Assembly: GCF_034190915.1 (NCBI RefSeq)
Contig: NW_026947507.1
Coordinates: 29,130,001 to 29,194,000, forward strand
Origin: Cavia porcellus
Taxonomy: Eukaryota > Chordata > Mammalia > Rodentia > Caviidae
Length of the DNA: 64,000 bases
Direction: 5' to 3'
How positions within the stretch are numbered: position 1 is the first letter of the stretch; each line of letters opens with the position of its first letter. Below are positions 1 through 13,012 of this stretch, piece by piece. A program made the position numbers and the translations under genes. Under the pieces are notes generated by a model. That model had not been told where the DNA came from. It worked only from the letters and a program-made list of their open reading frames with translations, and searched no databases.

Positions 1-369
1 AAACATCATAATTTAAAAATTGTACTTTTATGACTATCTCAGTCTCAGTATATAATCAAAGTTACCCAAGTTATAATCCTAGTGTTTTCTTTTTTCTAGG
101 AAACTCATTCCAGAATGTCTTAAAGGTATTAAAGTGGTGATAAGCTTGAAAGTTGGGCTTGTGTTTTTAACTATAAATTAAGCTTTTGCTTTTCCTCCAG
201 TGCTTTAGATTACCAAATTCTACCCTCGAAGAAAAAAATGCTATTGAATATCCTTTCTGTAAAGAAAAAACGTTTTTGAGTATCATATCTCTAAAATTTC
301 AAATATGTGCAAGTGGTTTCCAATGTAACTTGGTCCACTGACAAGCTACCCGTACGCACTAGTCAGCTT
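1..369. other. No recognisable feature
   Basis: AT-rich noncoding sequence; nothing seen on either strand. Confidence 0.6.
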
Positions 370-720
370 TCCCACTAACAAATGGACCAACACTCACGAT
401 TTAGAGGAGAAAAGATTGAATTTGGCCAGCAGTTTCAAAAGGCTCAGCCCATGTTCATCTGGCCGCAAGGCAGTAACATCATGGCAGAAGAGTGTGGGGG
501 AGCTAAGCAGCGCGGTTCACCCAGGCCAGAAAGCATCCAGGGAAGAGTGCCAGAGAGAAAGCGACAAGGGAGCCCAGGCAGTGCTTCTCTGATCCACCCA
601 GAAACACCCTTGTAATAATCCCTTGGACAGATTCCTAGCGAGTCAAGTTGAAAATGCACCTCAACTGCCCACTGACAAATGCTAGGAAAACAAGTTGGAT
701 CGTGCATCTTGAGGAAAGCT
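370..720 (-). mobile_element. MaLR LTR, antisense, diverged
   Basis: Phrases CAGTTTCAAAAGGCTCAGCC, TCATGGCAGAAGAGTGTGGG, GAGCTAAGCAG and GAGAGAAAGCGACAAGG follow the order of an antisense MST-type MaLR LTR. Short open frames over it (about 75-95 codons) are by-products of its higher GC content. Confidence 0.45.
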
Positions 721-3700
721 CTCAAAACACATGAATACTCCCAGACCCTGGACAGACACAGTGGATCTCACTGTCTGAGCACCCACGCTTCCCCCTGGGT
801 CTCTTGGTCTGTACTTCTTGCTACTTATTAAATGTGCTTTTCTTTCTCACCGATGAATCCTATAATACTCTTTACAGTGCCAAGACCAGAAACTGTTCCA
901 CTGTTGAGAAAGTGTGGAGGTCTCCCTCTCCTCTCCTGACTGACTTCCATGTAACTGGCTGGTGACAGGACCACAGGTGTTGAGCATCCAGTGAATAGAT
1001 ATTTATTAAACATTTCAGGAATCTGCCTTTGCTCATTCTTGCCATTTGCCCAGTCATTTGCTTTTGTCTTCTTTAAAGCAGAAGTTAAAAACATAGATAT
1101 TGTGCTTAGTGTTGGCCTTCATCTTCCCACTGGTACCTTGGGGAAACCTTCTTACCCCACTTTAATGTAATTTTAAAGTATCACTCACCTACCTGCCCAA
1201 GTGTTTTTCTAAGTGCAATGCATGTTTTAACATACGGATTCAGAAAGGTACAAAATGCTGCAAATACGACTTTGCTCTTACTAGTTCTTTATTTTGATTT
1301 TAATACTGTTCATTTTTTTGTCATCTAAATTCTCTTTGGTTTGTATGTTTAATTTCATTCTGTTTATACCGAAGTTAAAGCAGGTTGACAGAATTTCCAT
1401 TTAGAAAGTTTAGTAAGAAATCAAATTCTGTGTAAGTGTGGTAAAGCTCAGATTTTTATCTCCTACTAAATGTCTTCATAGCTTTTTCCATTCTAGCTGT
1501 GGAGTTATGAAATCACATGTCTGGGTGATTGATTATCAATGTGGTCCCTATTAAGCATTCTCCTTATTTCATTGTATCACTTTCCCATGATTTTGGAAGC
1601 AATTGCTGATATTACAGGAAATTAAGATCCTTTCGTGTGTTTTTTAATTTGTTCATTGAAACATCTCAAACTGAAGCTTTGAGAGCAAGTTTTGCAAAAT
1701 GATTATCACTGTCATTTTTTACATACATATGGATTTCTCAAAAGGTAAACTTGTCATTATAAGGCATAAAAAACAAATTAAGAACAGAAAATATTTGTGT
1801 TAAAATAAATACACACATGAAGAAAATAATAATTCATGAAGGAGATTGTAAAATTTCATTTTAATAGTACTACATTAATAGAACATGATAAATCAATAAT
1901 CCTGGTTTTGCAAAACTACCATACCCAGAAAAACATACATCCATTAATATTTAATAATTCATTATAGTAAAGTATGGCTTATTAGATCAGATGACAAATA
2001 TAGGACAAAAGTTCCTCAAGGGGAAAACTATCCCTACTGGGAAATTGCATTTGTGCCGACCTAGAAAACTTTACAGTCTCCATGGGATCTTGAATTTGTG
2101 CAAACATCTATAATGACTCTCATGTGCTTTCTTTATTACTTTTTGATTTTCAAATCATATAAGTTTTTGGCTCTTCTTGTTTCCATTTATTTACTTGGTA
2201 CCACATGCACAGCATATGGATCCTTAAGAGCAAGCCTTCAAAAAGTTGGCAATTTAGACTACTATTAAATTTTTCATAAGTGCACTAACAAGATCTCCAG
2301 GGTAAATCCTTAAAGCCTCAGAGATTTGGGGAGGTGGAAAGGTTTGAGCTGCCTTTACTACCATCGTCCATTTGAAAATCTTCTACTTTGTCTACTTATC
2401 TATGAAAAATTTCCACTTGTTTTAGACAGTATTTCCTTAGTGAGTTTCTCTGAGTTATATATTATGCATCCTCACTGCCTTATTGATTCCTTGCAAAACT
2501 CCATTTTATTACCTGATATTTGAGAGACAGAGACAAGACAGAAACAGAGACAGAGAGAACAAATGATATGACAACTAGAGAAAAGCCAAAGATTTCCAAG
2601 TAAAAAGAAAAAATCCCAACTTGAATGTATGTTTAAATCAAATTCTCCAGAGTGCAACAAAGTTTAGGGTTTTTAAACAGCTTTTTCATTTTATGTTTTA
2701 ACGTGGTTAGATTTGTTTAAGTAAATTAGATCCATATTTATTTATACCTCTAAGCTAATCATGTTTGCTTTTCTTAATTTTTTCCAGGTGAATCAAAATA
2801 AATGCACAGTTTTTTGGCCCAACTTCAATGCTTCTGTTGCTGCTTTCTCCCTTTTCTCATTCAATTAGAAGTTTCAAGCAGTTTAGTATTTAAGTGCCCA
2901 GTATAATACGTATCCTGCCTTACTCAACATCTACAAAGTGAAAGAGAGGTCAAACTGTAAGGACATATTATAAAGTCGTTTATTACAGAAACTAACAAAA
3001 GCTTTCAATTCATAATTTTCCAGATTTAAAATCCCCGTCAATTACAAACACCAATAGTCCAACTACTCCTGAAAATTCCACTCAACTAAGATGACCCTGA
3101 TCCGGACTGTCACCAGCATATTGTCAAGGTACTCATCAGACATCCCTTTCATCTTACACACTGTCAGAAACCAAACTGTTCTCCTAAGTAACAGTTACCT
3201 GTCGTACTATCAATATGATGCCTTTCTTTCTTTCCATATCCATCCGAACATCAGCTAACCAGGGCAATACACACACTTCCTGAACACGGCCTGCATTTCT
3301 GTACAATCAATTCACTTAATCCTCACAATAAATGTCTGAGATAGACCATACAATTCTCAATTCACTGCTGAAATCCTGAAATCCCAATAATTTAATTTAG
3401 CTAACGTCAGCATATCTACTAAGAGGAAGAAGTTAATTTGAGTCCAAGTTAAGAACTTCATTGCATAATGCCAGAAAATGTACTATGATTTTCTCTGAAA
3501 AAGCAAAAATCCTGGAAATCTCAACACAAGACCGTATCACCTGTTTCCCTCCTTTGTTAAATTCACCTATTGACCTTCTCATCAATCCTTCTCACTTACT
3601 GAAGTACTAGATTATAATATTTTTCTCCACAGACCACAGTAACATCATGCTGGGTGTCTTCTATCTCCAGATAGAATTCAATTCTGAGCACAGTCAAGAG

Positions 3701-6631
3701 TCTTTCTCTAGAAAGTCTTGTCATTTCTGATAATTGGATACCTCCCATTCACTGGGCACAATCTCTTTACTTCCCATCTAGATTGCTTGAGGAGTTCCAT
3801 GGCACAATTCATTGATCCCAAGGGCACTTGAATCTATTAATCTTTGAAGCTTTGCCTTTCTGATTCTTTTTTTTTTTTTAAATCTAGATTCAACTCACAA
3901 CCTCGCACTTGCCAAGCAGTAGACGGGACACCCACTCACTTCCTGTGTTTTCTTTGTCAATTAACTCTTCAAGATGATTATTCCATTATTACCTTGTATC
4001 CATACTTTCTACACATCTTTATTGTTCAAGTACACTATAATTTGCTTCTTAATTCACTGAGGAAATCAAATCACTTCACATAGATTTCCATCTCCCTATA
4101 ATTTCTCCTCATAATTTCTATGAGTAAGGCTGCGTTTATTTTCATCTCCCACCTATTAAAATAAGAGAACACCCTACTGTTAACTCTAAGGCTGCGTCCT
4201 TTGCTTATACTGAGACCCTCTTGCCTTCTCTCAGCCACTGTCCTGAGGCTTCTGTCCTGCTAGTGACTCCTGTCTTACCAGTTGCAACATTTAGCTCTCA
4301 GTCCTCACTGGTTTCCCTCTGTGGCTCTGGGCACCATAAATCAACGCTTCCTTATTAAAACATGACATTCTCAGACATTCCATTCTGCTGATTTTCCTCT
4401 TTCTTTAAACCTTCTCCATCTTTTCTTCTGGACTGTAAAATAAACCAAACATATCATGAACAAAAGAGGGAGAATCAGGAAATATTTCTAAAATCTTATA
4501 CATTTTACTCCTATTTTGTGGTCTTTTTTCCAAGACCTTTATTTTCAAGTGACTAAAGTTAGAACTGTGGATTTTTTTTTTCAGAAATGTCACCAGAATG
4601 TCATATGTACTAAAATGAGAGAGTTTCCTCACAGCCCATGATTAACTTACACTTCACCTGTGAACCAAGCATGTGTGGGTTTTCTCAGAGATTTCAGTGT
4701 ACTCTTGTCAGACATCTAATATTCAGAGTCCAGAATGTGTGGAGAAAAAAATTAAAAACCATTTTCATGGAAGTTGTAGGAAAAACAAAGTCATTACTCT
4801 TTAGACAACCATGGAAAATTATGTCATCCCATGAACTTAAGCTTCCAAGAATTTAAGCTGAAATCTGTGGGAAATATGCAGTGCCTGCCTTGAATATGGT
4901 ATAGAAGAGAGCAGAGCAATATAGGAGCACTTATTTCAAGATATTTGAAAGGGCTTTAAACTTAATCTTAATTGCATGGTGTATCCTCTGGTTTGCAAAG
5001 TGTATTTAAAATACTCTGCACTTATTTTGAAATTCATTACTGAATCTTTTATATGAATGAATTAAAAACTCATGCTTCTAAGGGCAGCCATTTCCACTCA
5101 AGACAATGTTTTCTATTAAATTGGCACATCACATTTGAAAAGTAGACTTGATTTTTACAACTTGAAAACATAAAAGAGATTCTTCTTTTACTCTCCATCT
5201 GCCTTGAACTTGTGTGTTTCTCCCCCTGGGAGCTGGCCTCACACCGAAAACCGAGCAGGGTGGGGTGAAGTTATGTCAGCAGCTTTGTTTGAGGCCCACA
5301 CACTGACAGTGTGGTGTGCACTAAACCTGTGTTTAATAGCTCATTTCCCAAGACAGGCTCCAGAGCCAGAGCAACAAAAGAGGAGAATATGCTTATGCTG
5401 TAAATGGCTCTGGGCAGATTTCTCTTGAGTAAAAAAAAGGTCAGCTCGTTATTGCTAACTTTGTTTTCTATTTTCTGGGAAAAGTTTACTTGATGCTAAT
5501 TTCTTTATACATTATACAAAGACCTGTTCAGTCTTTGAGAATGGAGCTGTACCTGAGCAGATTCTCTTTCATGAGCTGGGCTAGGGCCATTCTGTTTTCT
5601 GTTTTCATATAGAAGGTAAAAATAAGAGGCAACCATTGCAAAAAGCTAACGACACATGGATTGTCTGTTAGACTCCATTTGAATTATGTTACATCTGCTT
5701 GGGAACTGTAGCATTTCTGTATTATCCCCATGTATCTCCTTTGTTCCATCTGCTATCTCCCACAAACCTGCCCCACTTGGATTTAACTAATTAGATTAGC
5801 ATTATTGTTCTGGAAAGTCTTTAGTTTCTGCCATATAGTAAGTAGCTTTATCCAATTAGTTGACAAGGCTGTGTCTTTTTTGCTATAACTATGTGGATAT
5901 GTCTACATGTTGAGGTCATACATCCTGTGCCACAGGATAGGTCAGCATATAGGCGGAAATGTGGCTTCCCTCTAATGTTCATTCTTTGAAGGTTTTTTTG
6001 TTCATTAATAATAGCTATTTCAAAAGGCAGAACCAAAAAGAAAATTAATATTCTACTCTCCCAGAAAGAAACTATACAATACTTCAATTAATCTTGAGTA
6101 TTTTTCTTGAGCAAATTGTTAAGACATAATTTTAAAACAACTTTCTTGATTTAACACTAATTCTACATTTTATAAAACAGGAACATTTCTTTTACAGTCA
6201 TTTTTAAAAGACTGTTTTTTTATTTAATCTAGTATTTAAATCAAAATTCTAATGCAATTTCTTAAACTATTTTATCAAATACTAGAAGATACTCATGGAT
6301 TCTGGGATTAAGTGTTCTGTGGTTGAAAGATACAGGAAAAGTGTGTGTCCAGTGAGTCCTCTTGAGATTCACAATGAGGATAAACATGATAATGTTCCCA
6401 TTTGACCCATAGAGAAAAGAATATACAACATTTTCTTAGAACACCCATTACCATATGTTGAAATACAATGTGATCAGTGCTCTAATAATACAGGAGTAGC
6501 AGCTGTAAGGTTTTCTCTTGTTTTGATTTATATAAATAAAAAATAGTAACGTTTATTGGTCTTGTAATTTGAGATGAATTTATAAGAAGCATTGTTAAAG
6601 TCACAATAATATTTTTATGTGTTTCTAGGGT
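721..6631. other. Gene-free sequence, almost no recognisable repeats
   Basis: AT-rich noncoding DNA. Apart from a weak ID copy near 3.9 kb I see no exons, RNA genes or clear repeats. A stretch at 740-840 resembles an LTR R/U5 end (it has ATTAAA) but is too weak to call. Confidence 0.5.
3867..3940 (-). mobile_element. Old ID-type SINE
   Basis: A run of 12 T followed by CTAGATTCAACTCACAACCT and CGCACTTGCCAAGCAG is the reverse complement of an ID tail, B box and anticodon arm. Confidence 0.5.
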
Positions 6632-6731
6632 TATTTTGTTTGTTTGTTTGTTTGTTTGTACCAGGGATCACACTCAGGATCTTGTACTCCAAGATCCTGT
6701 AAGTGCAGGCAGGCACTTACACCCCTGGCCC
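6632..6731 (-). mobile_element. ID-type SINE with (CAAA)n tail
   Basis: (GTTT)n at 6636-6659 then TACCAGGGATCACACTCAGG is the reverse complement of an ID B box with a CAAA-rich tail. The 5' end (GGGCCAGGGG) is near 6730. The middle is rearranged relative to typical copies. Confidence 0.65.
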
Positions 6732-6905
6732 TATTTTTACCTTTTTAAACTTTTTACTATTACCTATTTGTAGTACATAATGATTACTTTCATTGTTGAG
6801 AATTGATAATGTAAATAGAACAATTTGATCCTTATTTTGTTCTTTCTCCCCTCACTTCAACTGTTGGCCCCCTTTCTTTTTCCAAAGAGCTATAGAAGCA
6901 ACTAA
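6732..6905 (-). mobile_element. Old L1 3' UTR fragment
   Basis: The run ACTTTTTACTATTACCTATT TGTAGTACATAATGATTAC matches the wording of other minus-strand L1 pieces here at about 35.95 kb and 40.1 kb, including a shared run with CATAATGATTA. Confidence 0.45.
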
Positions 6906-7009
6906 TTAGAGACTAAACTTATCAATAGTAAACATTATCTTGTATAAAACATTATCTTGTATAAATAGAAAGTATTTTAAAATATGTCTAATTGTATAAT
7001 TATCTAATA

Positions 7010-7275
7010 TGCAGGGCCAGCCCCATAACACAGTGCCATAAGAGAACCATGTGAACAAGTTGTTGGGCCCAAAGCAAGCCCAGTCCAGCAAGTGTCTGCC
7101 TAGGTGTTCCTCCCTGTTAACTACAGCACAGATAGCTCTGAGATTGTTTCACTTTCAGTGTTCTCAGCAAAACACTGAGACCTTGCACTTTTGACTCTGT
7201 CACATGCTGGACCCCCTTTTTCTTTGTATAAAAAACGATGCAGACTGTGCTGGGTTATTGCTGCCTCTCCATGAA
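7010..7275 (+). mobile_element. ERV-type LTR fragment, copy 1
   Basis: It shares an ordered set of phrases with 32195-32640: TAGGTGTTCCTCCC, GAGCTCTGAGA.TGTTTC (here with a TAGCTCTGAGA variant), TTTTCAGTG-like, and GCTGGGTTATTGCTGCCTCTCC. A TATA-like TGTATAAAAAACGATGCAGA at about 7216 could be the U3/R boundary. The family was not identified. Confidence 0.45.
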
Positions 7276-7562
7276 CTTGTTCAAGAAAAATATCATACTC
7301 AGGATTATTTGAAATACTGGATAGTTTCTTTCTCGGGGATTAGAATATAATTTTTTTTCTTTGGTTCTAACCTTTGAAATAGCAGGTATTAATGAACAAA
7401 CAAGAACTTTAAAGAATAAATGTTCTGAAAAAAAAGTAAAAGCTTCCACTCTGTTTTCTAAGGATGAGTCCAAGGGCATATAGGCTTTATTTGTCATGCC
7501 TTCTGCTGTTGTCCAGATGTACCCCCTCCATATTTTAACATGAAAAGATTTTTAATTTACAA

Positions 7563-7850
7563 AGTACTATACTCAGTGGCCAATGCAGTGACTTTGTAAG
7601 ACAGCACTTTTAAGATGTGAGTAGATCATGAGGATCCCCTACTTCACAGTAAGTCTGAGACTGCTATGAAAGAACCTTTAGTGCTCTTGACCTTCTGCCT
7701 TCCACTGTGGGAGGACACAGTATTTGGCATTTATAGAGAATAAAGTCTTTGCCAGACAACTAAAACTGCCGGTGCCAGAATTTCTTAATCTTAAGAACTG
7801 TGAGAAACAAATTTCAGCTTTTCATAATCCCAGTAGAAGAATTCTGCTTC
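7563..7850 (+). mobile_element. MLT/MST-type MaLR LTR, diverged
   Basis: CTTCTGCCTTCCACTGTGGG, AGGACACAGTA, AACTGCCGGTGCC and CTGTGAGAAACAAATTTC occur in the order seen in a sense MaLR LTR 3' half. Heavily mutated. Confidence 0.55.
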
Positions 7851-9134
7851 AGCTGCACAAAAGGGACCAAGATGCCTCCTTACCATGATCTTGCTCCCAT
7901 AGAATTTTAACATTTTGAAAAAATGGGTTAGATCAATGTTTATGCTGTACAAACTGTAGCCTTCTTTTTCTCCTGAAACTCAGTTGAAAGCTTCTCTCCC
8001 CTGGCATCCTTGTTGGGATATTCCCCAAGGTCATAGAAGACATCCTATCTGAGTTTTAACACAATCACTAGATGAATTTTTCTTTAATTATTCATGACAT
8101 GTCACTGGAATTTGGAAGAGGACAAGATATAAGCATATCTTGTTTATAGAATCATGCCATAACATTTTAAGCTAGGTATTCGTTCCATGTTTTGGTTTAA
8201 CAAATGAATGGTTTAGTTTTGCTTATGCTTAGCAAATGAAAATAGTCACAATTCTGAAACATCTTTCATGTGTTATCAGTGAAATCAAAGGTTACAGTAA
8301 GATTCATCCTATGAGTATGAAAAGCGATAGCATGAATTACCTCAAAAAACCTTAAAAATAAATATTTTACATCATACATATTTAATCTATATCATGTTTG
8401 TCATAACAAATCTGAAAGTTTTAGAAACATGTAGTATAAATATAAAAATCCCTCCCCCTTTCATACTCCAACTCATGGAAAATAGCCATTTAACAGTTCA
8501 GTGAATATTATTCATGATTTTATTAAACTTTTAAAATCATCCATTCATTACAAGTTCTTCTGTTTTTTTAATGTTATCATCTTCTACATGTAAGTAACTA
8601 TAATGAATAATATAAAAAGTTAGCTCCATTGTATAGCTTTCTTATACATTCAAATACATGAAAGACTTTTGTGGGAGTAAAAAGCTTTCTAAAAAAAGAA
8701 GTATTCTTTGTTATTTAGGCTGTTTGACTTTCACACATTTTGAATAAGCTTTTTGTCTATTCGTACCCTTCAGTTCATTTTACACAGTTTGTTTTTAAAA
8801 TATCTAAAGAAGCACCCCACTTTATCTTTGGGTAAGAATCTCTGTTGAAAATTGAGAAATAAAATTTAGGTTAACTGACATCTAATATTTGAATGATCAT
8901 ACAAAATTGTTTAACTGCTACGCAGCCCAATATACCAATTTATAATCCCTCCAACAATTGGTACCTCTTTTTCCACATGGTCACCAATCATGGGTGTTTC
9001 TAATCAATTTTGCCTTTAACATCAATCAAAATATTGTCATGCCCCAAATCATTGTAAAGGTCCAGAAGTTGCATCTCTTGTATTCACCACAAAGGAGGAG
9101 AGCCATAGTTAAAGGTTAATAATGGCAGTTACCA
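7851..9134. other. Mostly unrecognised; weak old L1 traces
   Basis: Around 8.75-9.0 kb, phrases such as CCAATTTATAATCCCTCCAA resemble the antisense 3' end of an old L1M ORF2, but the match is too weak to set boundaries. The rest is AT-rich. Confidence 0.35.
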
Positions 9135-9942
9135 TGTGCATTAGTTTTTCCACTATTGTAAAATAATCAAGTTCTAAAAATAAAAAGGTTATTGTTCCCT
9201 GTACTACTTAATATTTATTAGAGTCAAATATAGAGGCCTGTCTGTGTGCAGGAGACCCAAAGGAACCAGTCAAAGGCTTCAAGCCCACCTAAATGTCCAA
9301 GCAAGTCTCTATCAAGGATCTGCAGCAAAAGGTACAAGGGCCAGTGGTGAAAGACAGACAGTCTGTGCTGGCCGAGTGAAGGATCTGGGGCAGCATGTGC
9401 CCTGGAGGCCCGGAGACAGCACCAAAAATGAAGATGAGGGCTGAGTTTCTCTAGAAGAAAAGTGGGGGAAAAAATCAAAGCTCCTTTGAAGAAAAACTTA
9501 TGAAAAGCAACTTCTTTGGGAAAATTTGCAGCATGCAATCTTCTCCTCCTATTCTCCTTTTATACCACTCAACAACAAGCCACAAATGGGCCTTCCTGCC
9601 CAGAACCACACTGACTCTGTGCAGCTGGGTCTTCCCACTTGAACTGACCATTAATTAATTCACCACAGATTATATTTAAGAGGTTTTAGTTCATGGTCAG
9701 TTGTCTATGCTGCTTCTCGGCTTGTGGTGAGAGAGCATGGGAGAACTGCTCACTGCACAGTAGACAGTAGAAGAGGTGAAAAGGCGTTGGCTGGGGTCCC
9801 AATGTGCCTTTCAAGGGCACTCTCTTAATAACCTAAGATGTCCTCATTAAGGTTCCATTGCCACTCAAAATGCCAAGCTGGAAACTAAACCTTTAACACA
9901 TGAGCTTTTGGGGACATTCTAGATCCAAACTCTAGTACAACA
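9135..9942 (-). mobile_element. Antisense MaLR LTR split by another insertion
   Basis: The first part (9135-9191) and the last part (about 9668-9942) read as the two pieces of one antisense MaLR LTR: TGCATTAGTTTTTCCACTAT, then TTTTAGTTCATGGTCAGTTG, GGCTTGTGGTGAGAGAGCAT and AACCTTTAACACATGAGCTT. The central 475 bases do not belong to it (see next entry). Confidence 0.5.
9192..9667 (-). mobile_element. Possible nested LTR within the MaLR
   Basis: This GC-richer block starts TGTTCCCTG and ends CACCACA, giving TG...CA ends, and carries TTTATT near its left end (a poly(A) signal if read on the minus strand). No clear 4-6 bp duplication was found. The 104-codon minus open frame inside it is not recognisable. 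Confidence 0.35.
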
Positions 9943-12114
9943 CTTCCCTATTATTACAATCTGTGAAAAATGGCATCTCATTAAGATTTTAGTTCTATCT
10001 CTTTCTTATAGTCCTTCTGTTATATTGTTGCGTTTTAAATTAGGCACTGATTAATGTTTCTTAGTGATTTATAGGAGCTCATAAAGTAACATGAGTAATA
10101 GCCTTTCTTTCCATATAGTAGAAAGATTTTCTCTCAGGCTTTCTGGGTTTAATTATAACATTTTTAGTGAATGACTCTACCTGTGAAAATCACCAGTTAA
10201 ATCAGCAACACACCATACAGTTTGATATCTTTCTTTTTCATTAACCAAACCACTTTCAAGCTATGGGGCTAGAAAGATACACTTGGAAGAGTCGTGTTTG
10301 GCTATATTTAATATGCACAAAAGTGAAGAGTGTGATAATGATACTACCTCCTAGATTATGGATTATTTTTTTTTAATCTTCACATCTGTGATTTTATTTT
10401 TGACAAAGCTTAGTACATGAGATGATCCCTGTGCCTGGGACAGTCATCCTAAACTATAATTAGTAGAAAAGACTTAATCAAGAAGGCCAGATTTGAAAGC
10501 CTAGTGAACAAGAATAATATCATGATATGCAGATCTGAACAGACTTCAGAGAGCTATCAATGCAGTCATAGTAATCTTTTGAAAATATACACAAAAAATT
10601 CAAATACAAATGGAGGGAAAAATAATCAAAGTTTGCAGAACTAGCACAAGGAACAGGTAAACGGTGAATATTTAAATCAATAAATTTGACTCATTGTGCA
10701 GAAAAATCCATGTGCAAGTGGTAGATTCAGTGTTAATCAGACCACAAGACAAGCCTCCTTTGGCTGTCTCTATTTTATGCATCCCGCTGCGAGTGGATGG
10801 AAAGTGAATCCACAGGGCCATGTTTGATGGCGTGGGTGGTCTCAACACACAAGTCGTTCAAAATGGTTTACTTCCTCTAAACATTTTCCCATTTTTTTCA
10901 CTCCAGAAAATCTGCAGAGCAAGAGACGATGTTACCTTTCCAAATGAGCATTCTCATCCTTTGGCTGTTAGAGAACATTCTGAAGAAGAAACCTCTCACC
11001 ACAACTCCCCCAGCAGCCACCAGCACACAGTTGTTCTTCCAGAACCTGTGTGAGGAAGACTCATGCAGTCAGCCTACTGTTTTGTGTATTTAGAACTGAA
11101 ATGACCTAGCAGAGACCCCAAAATGTGACAACTACATAGTGTAATCATGGCTGCACTCTCATCACTTCCACTGTAGAAAACACATTGTTCTAGGTAACAT
11201 TTTCACAATGCTCCAGGCTGATACTTGGACTAAAAGCAACATTTTTAAGCCAAGTGTCAAAAGAACTGGCATTCTGCCGTTGTAAACAAAGCAGAAATCT
11301 AGTAGCTTTGGGATTAAGGTAGTCATTTACTTTCACATGGTTTTTCAGTTTTTAAATCGTCTTTTTCAAGGTGAAAGCCCAAGATGAATACATACTCTAT
11401 GTTTTACTGACTCCACTGTTCATTGTCACCATGTGATCCCAGCCATGTCCTGATATGGGGACAATATCAATATAAAACAGTGAGTCCAAAACTTACTGAG
11501 ATGGCAGCCACAGAAGAATGTAATTTACATTAGAAGGTTTCCCACAGATTCAAGTTCTTTTTAGGATCATTGGACACTCATTGTTGATTTTGAAGTTTTT
11601 TCTCCTTTGCATACATCAGTGTCTCCTAAGAATAACCCAGTTGGCCAGTAGGCTGAGCTGTAAATAGCATAAGAGACCTAATCAAGAAAACCTACTAAAC
11701 AAGGGTAATATGGTGTAGATGGCAGTTCTGAACAAACTTCTGAGAAGACAGGAAAAGAATGGAAAGTTCTTTAATGTTGTTTCCCACATTACGATTCCAT
11801 CACACTGCCATGGTGTTGCCTGTTTATCTTACACTCTTCAGGGCCTTCATTCTATTTACTTCAGGGGTCTTCAGGGTTGTGTAAGTATTTGAGAAGGACC
11901 AGAGGAAATGAAATAGGGAATGCTCAGGGATAGGCTGAACTATACCAGGATGTACCTTCATTTACGAAAAACATTCACATTGAAATGTAATAATGATATA
12001 ATGCAAAGCCTGTTAAAATTTTTAAAATGTATGTGAATGTTTGACAGTTTGCTTTTCTCATTTTAAAACTTTAGTCCCTATACTTTTTATCCTGTCTGTG
12101 ATATGATGCTGAGA
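9943..12114. other. No recognisable feature
   Basis: AT-rich noncoding sequence; I see no exon, RNA gene or clear repeat. Confidence 0.45.
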
Positions 12115-12115
12115 T

Positions 12116-12161
<46 letters not shown>
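12115..12161. repeat. Compound (CA)n(TA)n microsatellite
   Basis: About 8 CA units run directly into about 15 TA units. Confidence 0.95.
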
Positions 12162-12164
<3 letters not shown>

Positions 12165-12662
12165 TACTTTGAAAATTAATTTAATAACAGTGTCAAAGTA
12201 TTTCTTATTTAATTGCTTTATTTCTTTCCCATGCCAGATGTAACCCACAAGACCTTGATCTTCCAAACTTTGGTCCACATCACCAGGCCTAGACTCTTAT
12301 CAATTTAAGTATTGAAAACAGTTTGAGTTCATTCTGGTGTCAAGACAGCCTCTCATCACATCCCTTACCAGATGGAACTGTAGTTTATAGGAATGCTTGT
12401 AGATGTGCTGAGGGAAAGTTGAAAAAAACAACTACTGGATAGTTCAAGTGGTTTTTCTTCCCTTTAATGGGGTATAACAGCCCCTTTTTATGCTAGGATC
12501 AATACAAATCCCCAAGTGAAGTTATATATGCCCCCAGCTCTGTCCAGGACAGCTCAGCATCATCTATATGCTGTTCTATTCCCCATCGAGGCACAAGCAT
12601 CACAGAGCTGGGGCTGCTCTCAGTTCCACCTGGAGCAGGTCTTTCACCTCTGCAGTGCACTG

Positions 12663-13012
12663 AATGTTGGTGTACCTGTAAAACACACACACATATCTTG
12701 AAACCCTGACACTGAACCATCGTATGGAGAGGTAGGACCAATAAAAGGTAATTAAATCATGAAGATGTATCCTTCATGAATGGTATTCAAGCTCTTGTAA
12801 AAAGAGGCCAGAGTTAGCTCTCTTTCTGCCATGTGGGTACACAAAATGATGGCCACTCTCCTTAACCCTGAAGAGGTCCCTCACCAGAATCTAGCCATGC
12901 TGGCACCCTGATCTTGGACTTCCAGCCTCCAGTACTGTGAGAAATAAATTTCTGTTGTTTATATGCTACCCACTCTATGCTAATTTCTGATGGTAGCAAG
13001 AACTTAGGTAGC
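12663..13012 (+). mobile_element. MST/THE1-type MaLR solo LTR
   Basis: Clear full-length order: AATGTTGGTGTACC start, GGTAATTAAATCATGAAGAT, TCATGAATGGTATTCAAGC, CTTTCTGCCATGTGG, GATCTTGGACTTCCAGCCTC, CTGTGAGAAATAAATTTCTG (poly(A) signal) and TGGTAGCAAGAAC end. This is the best preserved MaLR LTR in the window. Confidence 0.85.
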
